This document shows, one piece after another, positions 29,731 through 31,088 of a stretch of DNA of 31,088 bases. A program made the translations under genes and the position numbers. The stretch spans positions 1 through 31,088 of the forward strand of contig DAOUAM010000044.1 in assembly GCA_034433305.1 (NCBI GenBank), written 5' to 3'. The notes beneath the pieces were generated by a model. That model saw only the letters and a list, made by a program, of their open reading frames with translations. It made no database searches and was not told the DNA's origin. Source of the DNA: DAOUAM01 sp034433305 (GTDB taxonomy: Bacteria > Chloroflexota > Dehalococcoidia > Lucifugimonadales > DAOUAM01). The first letter of the stretch is position 1, and each line of letters starts with the position of its first letter.

Positions 29731-30900
29731 CTACCTGGCGCGCTTCGACAGGAACTTCCCGATCCTGTCCAGCGCCTTCTTGATATTCTCGGCGGAGTTG
29801 GCGAAGGAGAACCTGATGTAGCCTTTGCCGTACTCGCCGAAGGACTCGCCAGCCAGGCAGGCCACGCCGGCCTCCTCCAGCAGCCTGTCGGCGAACTCGC
29901 GGCTGCTCATGCCCGTGCCCTGGATGTTGGGGAAGGCGTAGAAGGCCCCTCTGGGCATTCGGCAGCGCACGCCGGGGAGCCTGTTCAGGCCCTCGACTAT
30001 GATGGAGCGCCGCCGCTTGAACTCGGCCACCATGTTGTCCACGTCGTTCTGGGGGCCATCCAGCGCCTCGACGGCGGCCATCTGGGTGAAGGTGGCGGTG
30101 CAGGAGACGCTGTTGGTGACCAGGCGCGAGATAGGCTCCACCAGCTCCTGGGGCATCACGCCGTAGCCTATGCGCCAGCCGGTCATGGCGAAGGTCTTGG
30201 AGAAGCCGTCCAGGATGATGGTCCGCTCCTTCATGCCCGGAAAGCTGGCGATGCTGCAGTGCTCGCCCTCGTAGAGGAAGCGGCTGTACACCTCGTCCGA
30301 CAGCACCATGATGTCGTGCTTTCTGGCCAGGTTGGCCAGGGCCTTCATCTCCTCCCTGGCGATGATGCTGCCGCAGGGGTTGTTGGGTGAGTTGACGACC
30401 ATGAGCCTGGTGCGTGGCGTGATCTGGCGCGCCACCTCGTCAACATCAATGTTGAAGTCCCTGGACTCGTGCAGGCGCATGGGGACCGGCACGCCGCCCA
30501 CGAAGCGGATCATGGACTCGTAAATAGGGAAGCCAGGGTTGGGGTACAGGACCTCATCGCCTTCGTCTACCAGGGCGACGATGACATAGAACATAACAGG
30601 CTTGGCGCCGGGAGTGATAACGACGTTGTCGCCGGTGACTGAGATGCCCCGCGTCCGGGAGACCTCCTCCGCGATGCGCGCCCGCACGGCGGGCAGGCCA
30701 GGCGACGGGCAGTAGTGGGTGTAGCCGTGGGCCAGGGCGTCGGTCGCTGCCTTGACAACATTCTGTGGTGTATCGAAGTCGGGCTCGCCTATCTCCAGGT
30801 GCACTATATCCATGCCCTCGGCCTCAAGGCGCTTGGCCTTGGCCAGGACCTCGAAGGCAGTCTCGGTGCCCAGGCGGCCCATTCTTTCCGCCAGCTTCAT
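29731..30900 (-). CDS. Class I pyridoxal-phosphate aminotransferase (AspC/AAT-I-like)
   Basis: The 389-residue protein has the fold-type I aminotransferase marks: IGEPDFDTP, N174 in NSPNNPCG, D202 and Y205 in LSDEVYSRF, the PLP lysine K235 in DGFSKTFAMTGWRIGY with R243, and the substrate-carboxylate arginine in YIRFSFAN near the end. It transfers an amino group between an amino acid and a 2-oxoacid in the cytosol; aspartate and related amino acids are typical for this branch, but specificity is not shown. GGGAG lies about nine bases before the ATG. It is the first gene of a minus-strand row with the SIS protein and nadE. Confidence 0.93.
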   Translation of the reverse strand: MKLAERMGRLGTETAFEVLAKAKRLEAEGMDIVHLEIGEPDFDTPQNVVKAATDALAHGYTHYCPSPGLPAVRARIAEEVSRTRGISVTGDNVVITPGAKPVMFYVIVALVDEGDEVLYPNPGFPIYESMIRFVGGVPVPMRLHESRDFNIDVDEVARQITPRTRLMVVNSPNNPCGSIIAREEMKALANLARKHDIMVLSDEVYSRFLYEGEHCSIASFPGMKERTIILDGFSKTFAMTGWRIGYGVMPQELVEPISRLVTNSVSCTATFTQMAAVEALDGPQNDVDNMVAEFKRRRSIIVEGLNRLPGVRCRMPRGAFYAFPNIQGTGMSSREFADRLLEEAGVACLAGESFGEYGKGYIRFSFANSAENIKKALDRIGKFLSKRAR

Positions 30901-30944
30901 TGGTTACTCTCCCAGTACAGTCGTCCAGAAGGACTATCCTGGCT

Positions 30945-30987
30945 AGTATACACCGGCAGGGCCTTCTGGTGGAACAGCGGAAGGCCC
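30945..30987 (-). promoter_or_regulatory. Possible promoter and adjoining inverted repeat upstream of the aminotransferase gene
   Basis: On the minus strand TATACT (30945-30950), preceded by TG, lies 45 bases from the start codon; a -35 is not clear. Directly upstream is an 8-bp inverted repeat, GGGCCTTC (30959-30966) with GAAGGCCC (30980-30987), at the position an operator would take. Confidence 0.35.
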
Positions 30988-31041
30988 TCGCCCATGTCTG
31001 CGGCCCCGTCGCCGTAATACCAATTCTGTAGGATGACGCCG

Positions 31042-31088
31042 TATTTGGTAGGGGCAGGCCTTGTGGTTGCCCAGGCCCTGGGCAGGCA
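31042..31088. repeat. Possible dispersed intergenic repeat, cut by the window end
   Basis: The last bases carry GGGGCAGGCC...GGGCAGGC in a form reminiscent of the short GC-rich intergenic repeats common in Chloroflexota and similar genomes. Only part is visible, and no second copy was found in this window. Confidence 0.2.

Noticed and set aside
1..31088. tRNA, rRNA, insertion sequences, attachment sites, prophage genes
   Set aside because: I looked in the gaps and found no cloverleaf with a TTCRA-type arm, no transposase or integrase motifs and no terminal inverted repeats with target duplications. A covariance-model scan would be needed to exclude small RNAs.

Overview
This is a GC-rich bacterial chromosome segment with closely packed genes on both strands. 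The gene set points to a member of the Chloroflexota, probably the Dehalococcoidia/SAR202 side. The reasons are an LLM-class flavin oxidoreductase, a divergent amidohydrolase, a carboxymuconolactone-decarboxylase-like protein, a geranylgeranyl-reductase-family flavoprotein beside ispH, a surface protein with Thr/Pro-rich linkers, and frequent AGG arginine codons. This placement is inference; the window contains no rRNA or other marker gene. I saw no tRNA, rRNA, CRISPR array, insertion sequence or phage gene.

Layout. 1-2268: the 3' end of a large secreted or surface protein (choice-of-anchor-like end, then a cadherin-like Ig domain), a strong bidirectional terminator, an orphan OmpR-type response regulator and a small exported protein. 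2709-6773: ispH, a geranylgeranyl-reductase-type flavoprotein with a near-consensus promoter, a ComB-like phosphatase and an aldo/keto reductase. 6946-11675: a Thr/Pro-rich surface protein carrying a 'sunset'-type domain, a CMD-like protein, and a 653-residue membrane protein built from two kinds of internal repeat. 12026-13339: a D-2-hydroxyacid dehydrogenase and a CxxS glutaredoxin-like protein. 13698-18879: a membrane-bound three-GAF/PAS histidine kinase followed by a receiver-PAS-kinase hybrid, probably one signalling pathway. 18985-21430: a divergent pair, LLM flavin oxidoreductase and metal-dependent amidohydrolase. 21649-24950: a four-gene ABC importer operon whose binding protein resembles the putative selenate group of the PhnD superfamily. 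25035-26770: an AAA ATPase translationally coupled to a PIN-like nuclease. 26767-30900 (minus strand): class I aminotransferase, a double-SIS sugar-phosphate protein and glutamine-dependent NAD+ synthetase, in an operon-like row.

The best candidate for an undescribed system is the ATPase/PIN-like pair at 25035-26770. It has its own promoter, overlapping start and stop codons, and a central part of the ATPase that is clearly poorer in G+C than its surroundings. It ends in a CTAG shared with the convergent nadE stop. The architecture fits an anti-phage or toxin-like effector module, but function cannot be shown from sequence alone. Second-tier items are the repeat-built membrane protein, the two-kinase relay and the possible selenium-oxyanion importer.
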